Shown: positions 18,371-27,336 of the stretch, one piece after another
Numbering within the stretch: the first letter of the stretch is position 1
Layout: the number at the start of each line of letters is the position of its first letter
The notes under the pieces: model-generated
What the model was told of the DNA's origin: nothing
What the model saw: only the letters and a program-made list of their open reading frames with translations
The model's database searches: none
Position numbers and translations under genes: made by a program
NCBI GenBank assembly: GCA_963667595.2
Contig: CAXXWD010000001.1
Span: 1,860,001 to 1,924,000, forward strand
DNA from: JAHJQZ01 sp963667595
Lineage (GTDB): Bacteria > Pseudomonadota > Alphaproteobacteria > Rhizobiales > Devosiaceae
Direction of reading: 5' to 3'
Length of the DNA stretch: 64,000 nucleotides

Positions 18371-19332
18371 TGGTTGCGGCAGCAACAGCGAAGGCGGATC
18401 TGTTCGATTGCCGCAAAGCCTGGGCGGCGACGATCGAAGAGCTCGCCGAACAGGACGAGCGCATCGTCGTGGTGGTCAACGATTCGGTCGGATCGTCCAA
18501 CCTGAACGGGTTTTTCAAGAAATTCCCGAAGCGCACCGTCAATGTCGGCATCGCCGAACAGAACATGGTCGGGGTCGGTGCCGGTCTGGCCAATGGCGGC
18601 CGCATCCCCTTTGTATCCGCTGCCGCCTGTTTTTTGACCGGACGCGCCCTAGAGCAGCTCAAGGCCGACATCGCCTATGCCGGCTTCAACGTGAAACTCG
18701 TCGGCCAGTCCTCGGGCATCGCCTATGGCGAACTCGGCGCCACCCATCATTCCATCGAGGATTTTTCCTGGCTGCGCGCCCTCAGGAACATCACCGTCAT
18801 CGTTCCGGCCGATCCGTTCGAAACGGACGCTGCGGTCAGGTGGGCGGCAACCTACAAGGGATCGGTCTTCATTCGCCTGTCGCGCATGCCGGTGCCAATG
18901 CTCGATGCCATCGACACCGAATTCGTGCCGGGCAAGGCGCGCCTGATCCGCGCCGGAAGCGACGTCTGCATCATCGCCAATGGCACGACCGTCCACCTTG
19001 CCGACGAGGCAGCCCAGGTTCTCGAGAATGAAGGCGTTTCGGCGCGGGTTCTCGACATGCATACGCTCAATCCGCTCGACGAGGAGGCCGTTCTGGCCGC
19101 CGCGCGCGAAACCGGAGCCATCGTCACCGTCGAAGAAGCGCTGGTGACTGGTGGGCTCGGTGGTGCCGTGGCCGAGACCACCTCCTCCCAGGTGCCGGTC
19201 CCCGTCGAGCGGATCGGCTTTCCCGGCTTTCTGCCCACCGGAAGTGTCGATTTCCTGTTCAAGGAGAACGGGCTGAGCCCGGTTGGCATCGCGGCGGCGG
19301 CGCGCTGCGCCATCAATCGGAAAAGGGTGTAG
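18370..19332 (+). CDS. Transketolase, C-terminal (pyrimidine-binding) subunit
   Basis: The 320-residue protein has the pyrimidine-binding and C-terminal domains of transketolase. The catalytic Glu lies in 'NVGIAEQNMVGVGAGLA' and the substrate-loop His residues in 'GATHHSIEDFSWLRAL'. 'LVTGGLGGAVAE' marks the C-terminal domain. It completes the enzyme encoded by the preceding gene, to which it is joined by TAATG. Together they would transfer a two-carbon unit between a ketose phosphate and an aldose phosphate. The next gene, a sugar kinase, starts 5 bases downstream. Confidence 0.9.
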   Translation: MVAAATAKADLFDCRKAWAATIEELAEQDERIVVVVNDSVGSSNLNGFFKKFPKRTVNVGIAEQNMVGVGAGLANGGRIPFVSAAACFLTGRALEQLKADIAYAGFNVKLVGQSSGIAYGELGATHHSIEDFSWLRALRNITVIVPADPFETDAAVRWAATYKGSVFIRLSRMPVPMLDAIDTEFVPGKARLIRAGSDVCIIANGTTVHLADEAAQVLENEGVSARVLDMHTLNPLDEEAVLAAARETGAIVTVEEALVTGGLGGAVAETTSSQVPVPVERIGFPGFLPTGSVDFLFKENGLSPVGIAAAARCAINRKRV

Positions 19333-19336
19333 GCCC

Positions 19337-20788
19337 GTGCGGATTCTTGCCATCGATCAGGGCACGACCAATACCAAGGCGCTCGTCGTCGACGAAACCG
19401 GCGCCATCCATGCACGCGCCTCCGCCCCCTCGACGTCCAGCTATCCCCATCCCGGATGGGCCGAGCAATCGGCAAAGGGCATCTGGCAGGCCACCCGCAC
19501 GGTGATCGACGCCGTTGCGGCAAAGGTGGGGCCCGGGACCATTGCGGCCATCGCCATCTCCAACCAGCGCGAAACCATTATTGCCTGGGACAGCGAGACC
19601 GGCGAGCCGGTCGGACCGGCAATCCTCTGGCAGGACAGCCGGACCGCCGGGACCTGCGAAACGCTGGTCGCGAATGGACACAATGCCGAGGTCGAAGCCC
19701 TGACCGGGCTCGGGATCAACCCCATGTTTCCGGCCGCCAAGATCGGCTGGATCCTGCGGAACCGCCCCGAGGCCAGCAGTCTCGCCGACGCCGGCCGCTT
19801 ACGCATCGGTACAGTCGATGCCTGGCTTTTATGGAATCTCACCGGCGGCGTACGTTTCGCCACGGATCATTCGAACGCCTCGCGCACCCAGCTTTTCGAC
19901 ACCGGACGCCTTATGTGGAGCGAAAAGCTGTGCCGTCTGTTCGGTGCCAGACCCTCCCACCTGCCCGAACCTCTCGCGTCCGATGCCCGTTTCGGCGAAA
20001 CCGCCGCCGGTGTGACCATTTTGCCGGAAGGCATTCCGGTGCAGGCCATGATGGGGGACAGCCATGCCGCGCTTTACGGCCATGGCATCAGGGAGCCGGG
20101 CAGCGTCAAGGCGACCTATGGCACCGGTTCGTCGCTGATGACGCTGACATCCGGGCGCGTGGCCTCGCAGCACGGCCTGTCCGGAACCATCGGCTGGACC
20201 GACCGCAACGGCACGGCCTATGCGCTTGAAGGCAACATCATCGTCTCCGCCCAGGCGGCCGCCTATATGGGAACGCTTCTGGGTATCGGCGATGCCCGGG
20301 CGCTTTCCGATCTGGCCCAGACCGTTCCCACGGCCAATGGCACCGTCTTCGTTCCGGCCCTCGCCGGTCTCGGTGCGCCCTATTGGGACGAGCGCGCCAC
20401 CGGTACGATTTCCGGAATGACGCATGGCACGACGCCAGCCCATCTCGCCCGCGCTACATTCGAGGCCATCGCCAACCAGATCGCCGATGTTTTTGCCGCG
20501 ATGCAGGCCGATGCCGGGCTGCCGCTTAAAATCCTGCGGGCGGATGGCGGCGCGTCGTCCAATGGTTTTCTGATGCAGCTTCAGGCCGACCTCATTGGCC
20601 ATCCGGTCGACCGTGCTGAAATCGAGGAAGTCGGGGCGCTCGGCGCCGCCGCCATGGCCTTTGGCGCCCTGGGCGTTGAAACGCGTTTCGATGCCGGCAC
20701 CACGCGTTTCGAGCCGCAAATGGACGCCTCGGAAGCCGCCGCTATTCGCAATACCTGGCACGATGCCATGCGCCACGTGCTCGCCTGA
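19337..20788 (+). CDS. FGGY family carbohydrate kinase, GlpK-like
   Basis: The 483-residue protein starts with GTG at 19337, giving 'RILAIDQGTTNTKALVVDE'. FGGY hallmarks follow: 'ISNQRETIIAWDSETG', 'NASRTQLFDT', and the nucleotide-binding 'KATYGTGSS' and 'LRADGGASSNGFLMQLQAD'. The sequence resembles glycerol kinase, but 'MGDSHAALYG' replaces the usual 'AGDQQAALFG', so a substrate other than glycerol is plausible. The setting suggests it phosphorylates the ketose made by the isomerase, producing the transketolase substrate. It ends a tightly packed isomerase-transketolase-kinase set. Confidence 0.88.
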   Translation: MRILAIDQGTTNTKALVVDETGAIHARASAPSTSSYPHPGWAEQSAKGIWQATRTVIDAVAAKVGPGTIAAIAISNQRETIIAWDSETGEPVGPAILWQDSRTAGTCETLVANGHNAEVEALTGLGINPMFPAAKIGWILRNRPEASSLADAGRLRIGTVDAWLLWNLTGGVRFATDHSNASRTQLFDTGRLMWSEKLCRLFGARPSHLPEPLASDARFGETAAGVTILPEGIPVQAMMGDSHAALYGHGIREPGSVKATYGTGSSLMTLTSGRVASQHGLSGTIGWTDRNGTAYALEGNIIVSAQAAAYMGTLLGIGDARALSDLAQTVPTANGTVFVPALAGLGAPYWDERATGTISGMTHGTTPAHLARATFEAIANQIADVFAAMQADAGLPLKILRADGGASSNGFLMQLQADLIGHPVDRAEIEEVGALGAAAMAFGALGVETRFDAGTTRFEPQMDASEAAAIRNTWHDAMRHVLA

Positions 20789-21140
20789 AGCATCGGGCGC
20801 GAAAACGGGCACGCAATGACGGCGTGGGTTTTCTCCCAGGACGTGAAGTCCTTGCGGTTGCTTTTTTCAAAAACAGCCGAAAGGCCATGATTGCTGTCAA
20901 AAAGGGGGCCGGTTTGTGTGACAGTTGGAAAAACCCGCTACCGGTCAGCCGTCCTGAAACAGATCTGTCATCGATCCGATTCTAGAGTGTTTTCAGCAAA
21001 AGTGGATACCGGTTCACCGGTTCGGAAATGCGACAAAACAAGAACTTGGAGCCTTTCACTGTTTCCGTGAAACAGTGAAAGGCTCTAGTTAGTGACTCGA
21101 TCTCGGCCGATGGCGACCGACAATGGGAGATGAAGACGAT
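20789..21140. other. Intergenic region holding a palindromic repeat
   Basis: About 350 bases separate the kinase and PHP genes. The first ~190 bases show no gene or clear signal. The rest is the full-length repeat at 20982-21088 and a short leader before the PHP gene. Confidence 0.5.
20982..21088 (+). repeat. CTAG-ended palindromic repeat, copy 2 (full length)
   Basis: The 107-base element starts CTAGAGTGTTTTCAGCAAAA and ends GTGAAAGGCTCTAG. It contains the left module (GTGGATACCGG, CGGAAATGCGACAAAACAAG) and a right hairpin made of GAGCCTTTCACTGTTTC and GAAACAGTGAAAGGCTC. It lies fully between genes. Confidence 0.85.
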
Positions 21141-22046
21141 ATGTTGACAGCGTTCGGTCGGCCGGGCCGTTTTTTCAAGGGCAATCTTCACGGGCACTCG
21201 ACCGGCTCAGATGGTGTGAAATCGCCGGCTGATGCCTGCGCCGCTTACCGCGAAAAAGGCTATGATTTCACGGTTCTTTCCGATCATTTCCTGGACGAGT
21301 TCGGTTTTCAGATTACGGACACGCGCCCCTTCCGCACCGAGACCTTCACCACGATCATCGGCGCCGAGCTTCATGTGCCGAACACGTCTCGTGGCGAACT
21401 CTGGCACATCCTTGCGGTTGGCCTGCCTTTCGACTTCGCGAAACCCTCGGATGGCGAAACCGGCCCGCAACTGGCCCGGCGCGCCCGAAAGGCCGGTGCC
21501 TTCGTCGCGCTGGCCCACCCGCACTGGTACCAGCTGCAGCTTGAGGACGGACGGACGCTCGATGCGGCGCATGCCGTCGAAGTCTACAATCACACGAGCC
21601 AGGTGCATTGCGATGCCGGTGACGGTCTGGTGATGCTCGACGCTTTGCTCAGCGCGGGTCAACGACGCCTGGCGATCGCGGTGGACGACAGCCACTGGAT
21701 GGATGGCGATGCCTTCGGCGGCTGGGTCATGGTCAAGGCGGAAGCCAATACGCCCGAGGCCCTGCTCTCAGCGCTCAGAAACGGGGCCTTCTACGCTTCG
21801 CAGGGACCGGAAATCCACGACATCCGCCGCGAGGGCAACGACCTCGTCATCGCCTGTTCGCCGGCTAAAACGATCATGCTCAACGGGCCGGGCATGCGGC
21901 ATGCCTATGCCCATGCCGGAACCGAAGGCGGCCATCTGAACGAAGCGCGCCTGGATCTGACGCCGTTTCTCGGCTCCTGGTGCCGGTTGGCCGTCGCCGA
22001 TGCCGAGGGGCGCCGGGCGTGGTCCAACCCGTTATGGCTCGACTAG
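21141..22046 (+). CDS. PHP-domain metallohydrolase
   Basis: The ~301-residue protein has the PHP (polymerase and histidinol phosphatase) metal site: 'NLHGHSTGSDG' near the N terminus, 'TVLSDHF', 'GAELH', 'ALAHPHW' and 'DDSHW', in the order expected for a multinuclear metal centre. It resembles the CehA/McbA group, which cleaves phospho- or carboxyl-esters. There is no signal peptide. ATG 21123 is an alternative start; 21141 is chosen because GGAGATGAAG precedes it. It is the last gene of the sugar locus in this strand run and may hydrolyse a phosphoester or lactone by-product, which is inference. Its TAG stop is part of the CTAG of the next repeat. Confidence 0.85.
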   Translation: MLTAFGRPGRFFKGNLHGHSTGSDGVKSPADACAAYREKGYDFTVLSDHFLDEFGFQITDTRPFRTETFTTIIGAELHVPNTSRGELWHILAVGLPFDFAKPSDGETGPQLARRARKAGAFVALAHPHWYQLQLEDGRTLDAAHAVEVYNHTSQVHCDAGDGLVMLDALLSAGQRRLAIAVDDSHWMDGDAFGGWVMVKAEANTPEALLSALRNGAFYASQGPEIHDIRREGNDLVIACSPAKTIMLNGPGMRHAYAHAGTEGGHLNEARLDLTPFLGSWCRLAVADAEGRRAWSNPLWLD

Positions 22047-22142
22047 AACGCCTTAAGGACAAGTGGATACCGGTCGTTCGTCCGGAAACGCGACAAGACA
22101 ACGAGTTCAGACGCGTGAAGCGTTTTTCGTGAAAAGCTGAAT
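22043..22142 (+). repeat. CTAG-ended palindromic repeat, copy 3 (diverged)
   Basis: The left module is CTAGAACGCCTTAAGGACAA then GTGGATACCGG and CGGAAACGCGACAAGACAA. The right module is a hairpin of TTCAGACGC-type arms ending AAAGCTGAA, different from copies 1 and 2. The left CTAG contains the PHP gene's stop codon. The right end lacks CTAG and its boundary is approximate. Confidence 0.7.
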
Positions 22143-22258
22143 AAACCTCGCGCGATGAGCCGGCGTCCACTTTTTCGCACCTTGCTCCGGCAAAAGACCT
22201 GTGCTCGGCGCCCGATGGCGCCGGTTCCGGTTTGTGTTCAAATGTGTCCAAAAGTACT

Positions 22259-22292
22259 TATACATGAAGAAATGTATACTTGACGCGTCAAG
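22259..22292. promoter_or_regulatory. Two adjoining palindromes upstream of the RND efflux operon
   Basis: TATACAT-GAAGAA-ATGTATA (22259-22278) is a perfect 7-base inverted repeat. It directly abuts CTTGACGCGTCAAG (22279-22292), a perfect 14-base palindrome whose TTGACG could be a -35 box. They lie ~57 bases before the MFP gene start. They look like binding sites for one or two dimeric repressors, but no regulator gene is adjacent. Confidence 0.5.
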
Positions 22293-22348
22293 CACCTCCC
22301 GTATTTTTGCAATCGTTAAATTACGATGCATTCTCGAGGGGGCCTCTG

Positions 22349-23849
22349 ATGGCGGCATTGGTACGAACGGGGGCCGGATTGGCCCTTGGGGGGATTTCGC
22401 TTGCGCTGGTCCTGATTGCGGGCGGCGTGCTCTATCAGGCCTTTGAGCAAGGCGCCGCGCCAGGCGTTGCAAAAGTGCCGCGCGAAAAGCTCTATGCGGT
22501 CGAAGTCGGCACGCTGACGGCCGAAACGGTGACGCCGGTCATCACCTCCTACGGCCATCTTGTCAGCGGTCGCACGCTGGAGTTGCGCAGCGCCGTTGCC
22601 GGTCCACTGATCGAACTTGCACCTGGTTTCCGCGACGGCGGTTCGATTGCGGCGGGCGAGGTGCTGTTCCGCATCGATCCGGCGAAACTCGAAAGCGCCC
22701 TGTCCTTCGCCAGGGTCGATGTCGCCGAAGCCGAGGCCGATCTGGCCGAGGCCCGGTCCGGGCTCGAACTGGCAAAACTCGAAGTAGACGCGGCCCAGAG
22801 TCAGCTCGATCTGCGCCGTCAGGCGGTTGCCCGGCAGGAAGACCTGCGCGCGCGCGGCGTCTCCACCTCGGCCGAGGTCGAAACCGCCGCCCTGGCCCGC
22901 GCCGCCGCCGAACAGACGCTGGTCAACCGTCGCCAGGTGGTGGCGGCGGATGAAGCGCGCGTCGATCAGGCGCAAATCGCTGTCGAACGGAGTCAACTTG
23001 CGCTTGGCGATGCCAATCGCGCCCTGACCGATGCCACGGTCACCGCGCCGTTTGCCGGCATCATCAGCGCGCCCGACGCCATGATCGGTCGTTTGGTCGC
23101 GGTCAACGAAATGCTCGGCATGCTGATCGATCCCTCCGAAATGGAAGTCTCCTTCCGCCTGAGCAAGAACCAGTTTTCCCGCCTGCTCGATGCGACCGGC
23201 CAGTTGAACCGCACGGCGGTCACCGTCCTCGTCCAGTCCGGCAAGACCGAAACCGAGATCAAGGCAACGCTCGATCGGGCCGGCGCCGAAGTCGGGGACG
23301 ATCAGATCGGCCGGCTGGTCTATGCGCGGCTGACCGATCCCGACCCGAAAAGCGTCAAGCCCGGCGATTTCGTCACGGTCAGGATCGCCGAAACGCCGCT
23401 CGACGGTGTCGCGCAAATTCCGGCAAGCGCCGTCAGCGCCGACGAGCGCATTCTGGTTGTCGGCGAGAACAACCGCCTCGAGGAAATCGCCGTTATGCCG
23501 GTGCGCAACCAGGGCGACACCCTGATCGTGTCCGGCGTTCCGTTCGGCCGTCACTATGTGCGGGCCCGCGCCCAGCAGCTTGGCGCCGGCATCCAGGTCG
23601 ACCCCATCATCGCCGCTGACCCGGAAAACGCCGCAAAGGGCGCCCGCGCCCGCAGCGAGCACCGCCCCGTCCGAACCGGACACCATCGCGCTCGACGATG
23701 AACGTCGCGCCGCCATCATCGCCTTTGTCAACGCCTCGACGACGATGAAACCGGACATGCGCGAAAAGTTCCTTGAAGAGCTGTCGCGTCCCGACGTGCC
23801 ACGCGCCACGGTCGAAAAATTCGAGTCCAAGATGGCGGAGGGCCAGTGA
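22349..23849 (+). pseudogene. RND efflux periplasmic adaptor (HlyD/MFP), +1 frameshift near the 3' end
   Basis: The adaptor joins the inner-membrane RND pump to an outer-membrane channel. It has an N-terminal membrane anchor ('GLALGGISLALVLIAGGVLY'), a barrel-sandwich region ('APGFRDGGSIAAGEVLFRID'), a long alpha-helical hairpin and a beta-barrel. The starting frame runs into an unrelated tail and stops at 23701. The phase +1 continues with 'DTIALDDERRAAIIAFVNAS' and 'VEKFESKMAEGQ', a C-terminal tail that I recognise in this adaptor subgroup, and its TGA overlaps the RND start. Total length is 3n+1, implying one extra base near 23635-23690 in a GC-rich run. This could be a real mutation or a sequencing error. 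ATG 22349 has GAGGGG upstream. Confidence 0.8.
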
Positions 23850-26800
23850 TGATCGAGGCTTCGGGGGCGTCGGGCGGCATCCTGACCTATTTCACCCGCC
23901 ACCGTACGGCGGCGAGTCTTTTGATGGTGGTCATGCTGTTGATCGGCCTTGTGGCCGCCAGCAAGATCCGATCCCAGTTCTTTCCGGATGTCGTCATCGA
24001 CACCGTGACCGTCACCGTCAACTGGGATGGTGCGGGGCCGGAGGATCTCGATACTGCCGTCGTGGCCCTGCTCGATCCGGCTTTGTCGAGCGTCGAAGGC
24101 GTGACCGGCACCACGGCCGTTTCCAAGGAAGGTTCGACGACCCTCACGCTGGCCTTCGAGCCGGGCTGGGATCTCGGACGCGCCACCGACGATGTCAAGG
24201 CGGCGGTCGACAGCGTCCGGACCCTGCCGGACGGGACCGACACTCCGGTCGTCAAGCGTGGCGCCTGGAAAGACAAGGTGACGGAGGTCGTGATATCCGG
24301 CCCGATCTCGCCCGATCAGCTCGGCCGTATCGGCGACGAGTTCGTTGCAACGCTCTATCGCGCCGGCATCACCCGCACCGCCATCACCGGCGTTTCTGCG
24401 CCCCAGATCGAAATTGCCGTGCCCGAACTGGCGCGCGTGCGCAACGATCTGGCGCTCAAGGACGTGGCCGACGCCATTGCTGCCCAGATCGCGACCCGGC
24501 CGGCCGGCGATGTCGCCAACGGGTCGGCGCGCTTGCGGGCCGGCACACAAAGCCGCGCCGCCGAGGACATCCGCAACATGGTCGTGCGCGTCAATGTCGA
24601 TGGCTCCAAGCTGACGGTGCGCAACATCGCCAGTGTCACGGTCACCGGAACCGACGCCGGTCGCGCCTATTTCTTCAACGATCAGCCGGCCGTGCTCATC
24701 CGGGTCGACCGGATGGCAGACGGCGATGCCATTCGCATGGAACAAACGGTCAGGCGCCTGGCCGATGAAGTGAGACCCAGCCTGCCGGCTGGCACCGACA
24801 TCCGTTTGATCAACGCCCGCGCGCAGGACATCACCACCCAGCTCGACATTCTTCTGAACAACGGGCTGCAGGGCCTCGTCCTGGTGCTTTTGGTATTGTT
24901 CCTATTCTTGTCGGCGCGTACCGCCTTCTGGGTGGCCATGGGCATTCCGGTGTCCATGCTGGCCGCCGTTGCCGTGATGTATGCGTTCGGCTTTACGCTC
25001 AACATGATGTCGCTGTTCGCGTTGATCATCACCCTCGGCATTGTCGTCGACGATGCCATCGTGGTGGCCGAGCATGCCGACTATCGGGCGCGACGTCTGG
25101 GCGACAGCCCCGAAAACGCGCCGGTCAATGCCGTTCGTCGCATGCTCGCGCCGGTCTTTTCCTCGACCGCGACGACGATTCTCGCCTTTATCGGCCTGTT
25201 GTTCATCGGCGGCAGTTTCGGCCGGCTGATCAACGAGATTCCGGTGGTCGTTTCAGCCGTGCTCGTCGCCTCGCTGATTGAGAGCTTTCTGATCCTGCCC
25301 AACCATATGAGTCACGCGCTTTCCGCCGGCAGGAAACCGAGCCTCATCGACAGGCCGTCTCTCTGGTTCAACCGCGGGCTCGCCCGCCTGACCGAGACGA
25401 TTTTCGCCCCGCTCATGCGCCTGATCATCGCCGGGCGCTATCTCGTCGTGGCGTCCATGCTGGTTTTGTTGTCGCTGTCGGCTGCCGCGATCATCAAGGG
25501 CGATGTCGCCTGGTCTTTCTATACCGCGCCGGAAGCCGGCTCGATCACCGGCAATTTCGCCTTCCTGCCCGGCGCGACCCGCGACGACGCCCGCGATCTG
25601 ACGCGCGAACTCGCCCGTGCCGTCGATGCGGTGGCAAAAAGCCATGAAGAAAAGTCGGGCACCTATCCGGTTGTTCACGCCCTGACCCAGATCGGCGGCA
25701 CCGCCGCCAAGGGGCTGCCGGGACAGGAGACCATGGATCCCGATACGCTCGGTTCGATTGATATCGGGCTCGTCAGCGCCGACAGGCGCGATTTTTCGGC
25801 TCAGGATTTCGTGCGCGAGCTCACTGCCGAAATCGTCCGGCCCGCCGGCCTGGCGCTCCTGAGCTTCAGGACACAGGGCGCCGGTCCGGGCGGCGACAGC
25901 CTCGCGGTCAATTTCTACGGCGCCGACAGTTTCGCCCTCAAGGCCGCCGCGACCGATCTCATTACCGCCCTCGGGGCCTATCCGGAGGTGACCGGGTTGC
26001 AGGACAGTCTGCCTTACGGGCGCGAGGACATGGCGCTGGACCTGACGCCCGAAGCCGAGAATCTCGGCTTCACCACCGAGGCGATCGGCGCCGAACTCTT
26101 TTCCCGCCTCAACGGCATCGTCGCCGCCAGTTTTCCGGCCGGCACGCGCGCGACCAACGTGACCGTCGGCCTGCCCAGGGCCGAACTCGGGCCGGGTTTC
26201 CTCGAAAACACGCTTGTCCGCGCCCCGACCGGGGCCTGGGTCCCGCTCGGCGACATTGTCACGACGACGAGCAGTCTCGCCTTTTCCACCCTCAATCGTG
26301 AGAACGGACGCCAGCTCGTCACCGTTTCCGGTGCGCTGGCCGAAGGCAATCCGGAACGGGCGGCCGAAATCGGCGCGGCCTTGAAAAACGACATCCTGCC
26401 CGCCATTGCCAGCCGTCATGCTGTCGACTGGGATCTCGGCGGGCTTGCCGTGCAGGAACAGGATTTCCTGTCCGAAGCCGTGCTCGGCTTCCTTTTGTGC
26501 ATTTTCGGCATCTATCTCGTGCTCGGCTGGGTGTTCGGGTCGTGGTGGACACCCCTCGTCGTCATGTCGGTCATTCCCTTCGGGCTGATCGGCGCGGTCT
26601 GGGGCCACATGCAGTTCGGCCTCGCGCTGTCGCTTTTCACCATTATCGGGCTCATCGGCATGTCCGGCATCATCATCAACGATGCCATCGTCCTGGTGAC
26701 GAGCATAAAGAATTATGCCCGCACGCGCCCCATCGTTTCGGCCGCCATCGACGCCGCCAAGGATCGGCTCCGGCCCATTCTTCTGACCACGCTGACGACG

Positions 26801-27232
26801 GTCCTCGGCCTTGCCCCGCTCATGTACGAGCAAAGCCGGCAGTCGCTCTTCTTAAAACCGACCGTGGTGACGCTGGTCTATGGATTGTCGGTCGGGTTCT
26901 TCATCGTTCTGATGATGATTCCCTCGCTCATGGTCATCCAGAACGATATCGCCCGCGCGTTCAAAAGCCTTCGCCATGTGCTTGTCGGACGCCGTGTCGG
27001 ATCGAGTGTCAGAAAGGGGGCCTGGCTGGCGACAGTGAGCGTTATCGGGCTCGATCTGGTGCTGATCATGCCCTGGGTCGTGACGGGCAGGGCACTGCCG
27101 CCGCTCGATGGCCTTGTGGGAACGCTGCCAGCCGGATTGGTGTCGCTCGGCGCCGCCGCTCTTTTAAGCCTTGTGGCCGGTCTGGCATTTGTCCTTCTGT
27201 CGAAACGGGAAAATGTCAAATCGGCCGGATAG
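23849..27232 (+). CDS. RND efflux transporter permease (AcrB/MMPL-like)
   Basis: The ~1127-residue inner-membrane pump has the RND plan: one helix, a large periplasmic domain, a six-helix bundle, a second periplasmic domain and further helices. Visible landmarks include 'RIRSQFFPDVVIDTVTV'-like sequence after helix 1 and the proton-relay helix with 'LGIVVDDAIVVAEHADY' (the DD of helix 4). It is a little longer than AcrB (~1050). Its ATG overlaps the stop of the adaptor's restored frame, so the two form an operon. No outer-membrane factor gene is adjacent. The substrate is unknown. Confidence 0.93.
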   Translation: MIEASGASGGILTYFTRHRTAASLLMVVMLLIGLVAASKIRSQFFPDVVIDTVTVTVNWDGAGPEDLDTAVVALLDPALSSVEGVTGTTAVSKEGSTTLTLAFEPGWDLGRATDDVKAAVDSVRTLPDGTDTPVVKRGAWKDKVTEVVISGPISPDQLGRIGDEFVATLYRAGITRTAITGVSAPQIEIAVPELARVRNDLALKDVADAIAAQIATRPAGDVANGSARLRAGTQSRAAEDIRNMVVRVNVDGSKLTVRNIASVTVTGTDAGRAYFFNDQPAVLIRVDRMADGDAIRMEQTVRRLADEVRPSLPAGTDIRLINARAQDITTQLDILLNNGLQGLVLVLLVLFLFLSARTAFWVAMGIPVSMLAAVAVMYAFGFTLNMMSLFALIITLGIVVDDAIVVAEHADYRARRLGDSPENAPVNAVRRMLAPVFSSTATTILAFIGLLFIGGSFGRLINEIPVVVSAVLVASLIESFLILPNHMSHALSAGRKPSLIDRPSLWFNRGLARLTETIFAPLMRLIIAGRYLVVASMLVLLSLSAAAIIKGDVAWSFYTAPEAGSITGNFAFLPGATRDDARDLTRELARAVDAVAKSHEEKSGTYPVVHALTQIGGTAAKGLPGQETMDPDTLGSIDIGLVSADRRDFSAQDFVRELTAEIVRPAGLALLSFRTQGAGPGGDSLAVNFYGADSFALKAAATDLITALGAYPEVTGLQDSLPYGREDMALDLTPEAENLGFTTEAIGAELFSRLNGIVAASFPAGTRATNVTVGLPRAELGPGFLENTLVRAPTGAWVPLGDIVTTTSSLAFSTLNRENGRQLVTVSGALAEGNPERAAEIGAALKNDILPAIASRHAVDWDLGGLAVQEQDFLSEAVLGFLLCIFGIYLVLGWVFGSWWTPLVVMSVIPFGLIGAVWGHMQFGLALSLFTIIGLIGMSGIIINDAIVLVTSIKNYARTRPIVSAAIDAAKDRLRPILLTTLTTVLGLAPLMYEQSRQSLFLKPTVVTLVYGLSVGFFIVLMMIPSLMVIQNDIARAFKSLRHVLVGRRVGSSVRKGAWLATVSVIGLDLVLIMPWVVTGRALPPLDGLVGTLPAGLVSLGAAALLSLVAGLAFVLLSKRENVKSAG

Positions 27233-27336
27233 GCATCGGCAGGTTGCCTTGCCCATCCCCCGACGTGTTAGGTTCATTTCCTCCAATCAAACCCGACCGC
27301 TCGCCGCACGGGGCCGGATGAAACTGGAAATGGAAC

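Noticed and set aside
17537..19332. Split transketolase read as a pyruvate/2-oxoacid dehydrogenase E1 pair or a second DXS
   Set aside because: The motifs 'HPGGDFSAADIVATLYFG', 'SKGHATGTLY' and 'GATHHSIEDFSWLRAL' are those of transketolase. There is no lipoyl-domain partner, and dxs is present elsewhere.
22316..26833. Long antisense frames opposite the efflux adaptor and pump genes
   Set aside because: They are antisense shadows in high-GC coding sequence, with no recognisable domains and low-complexity composition.
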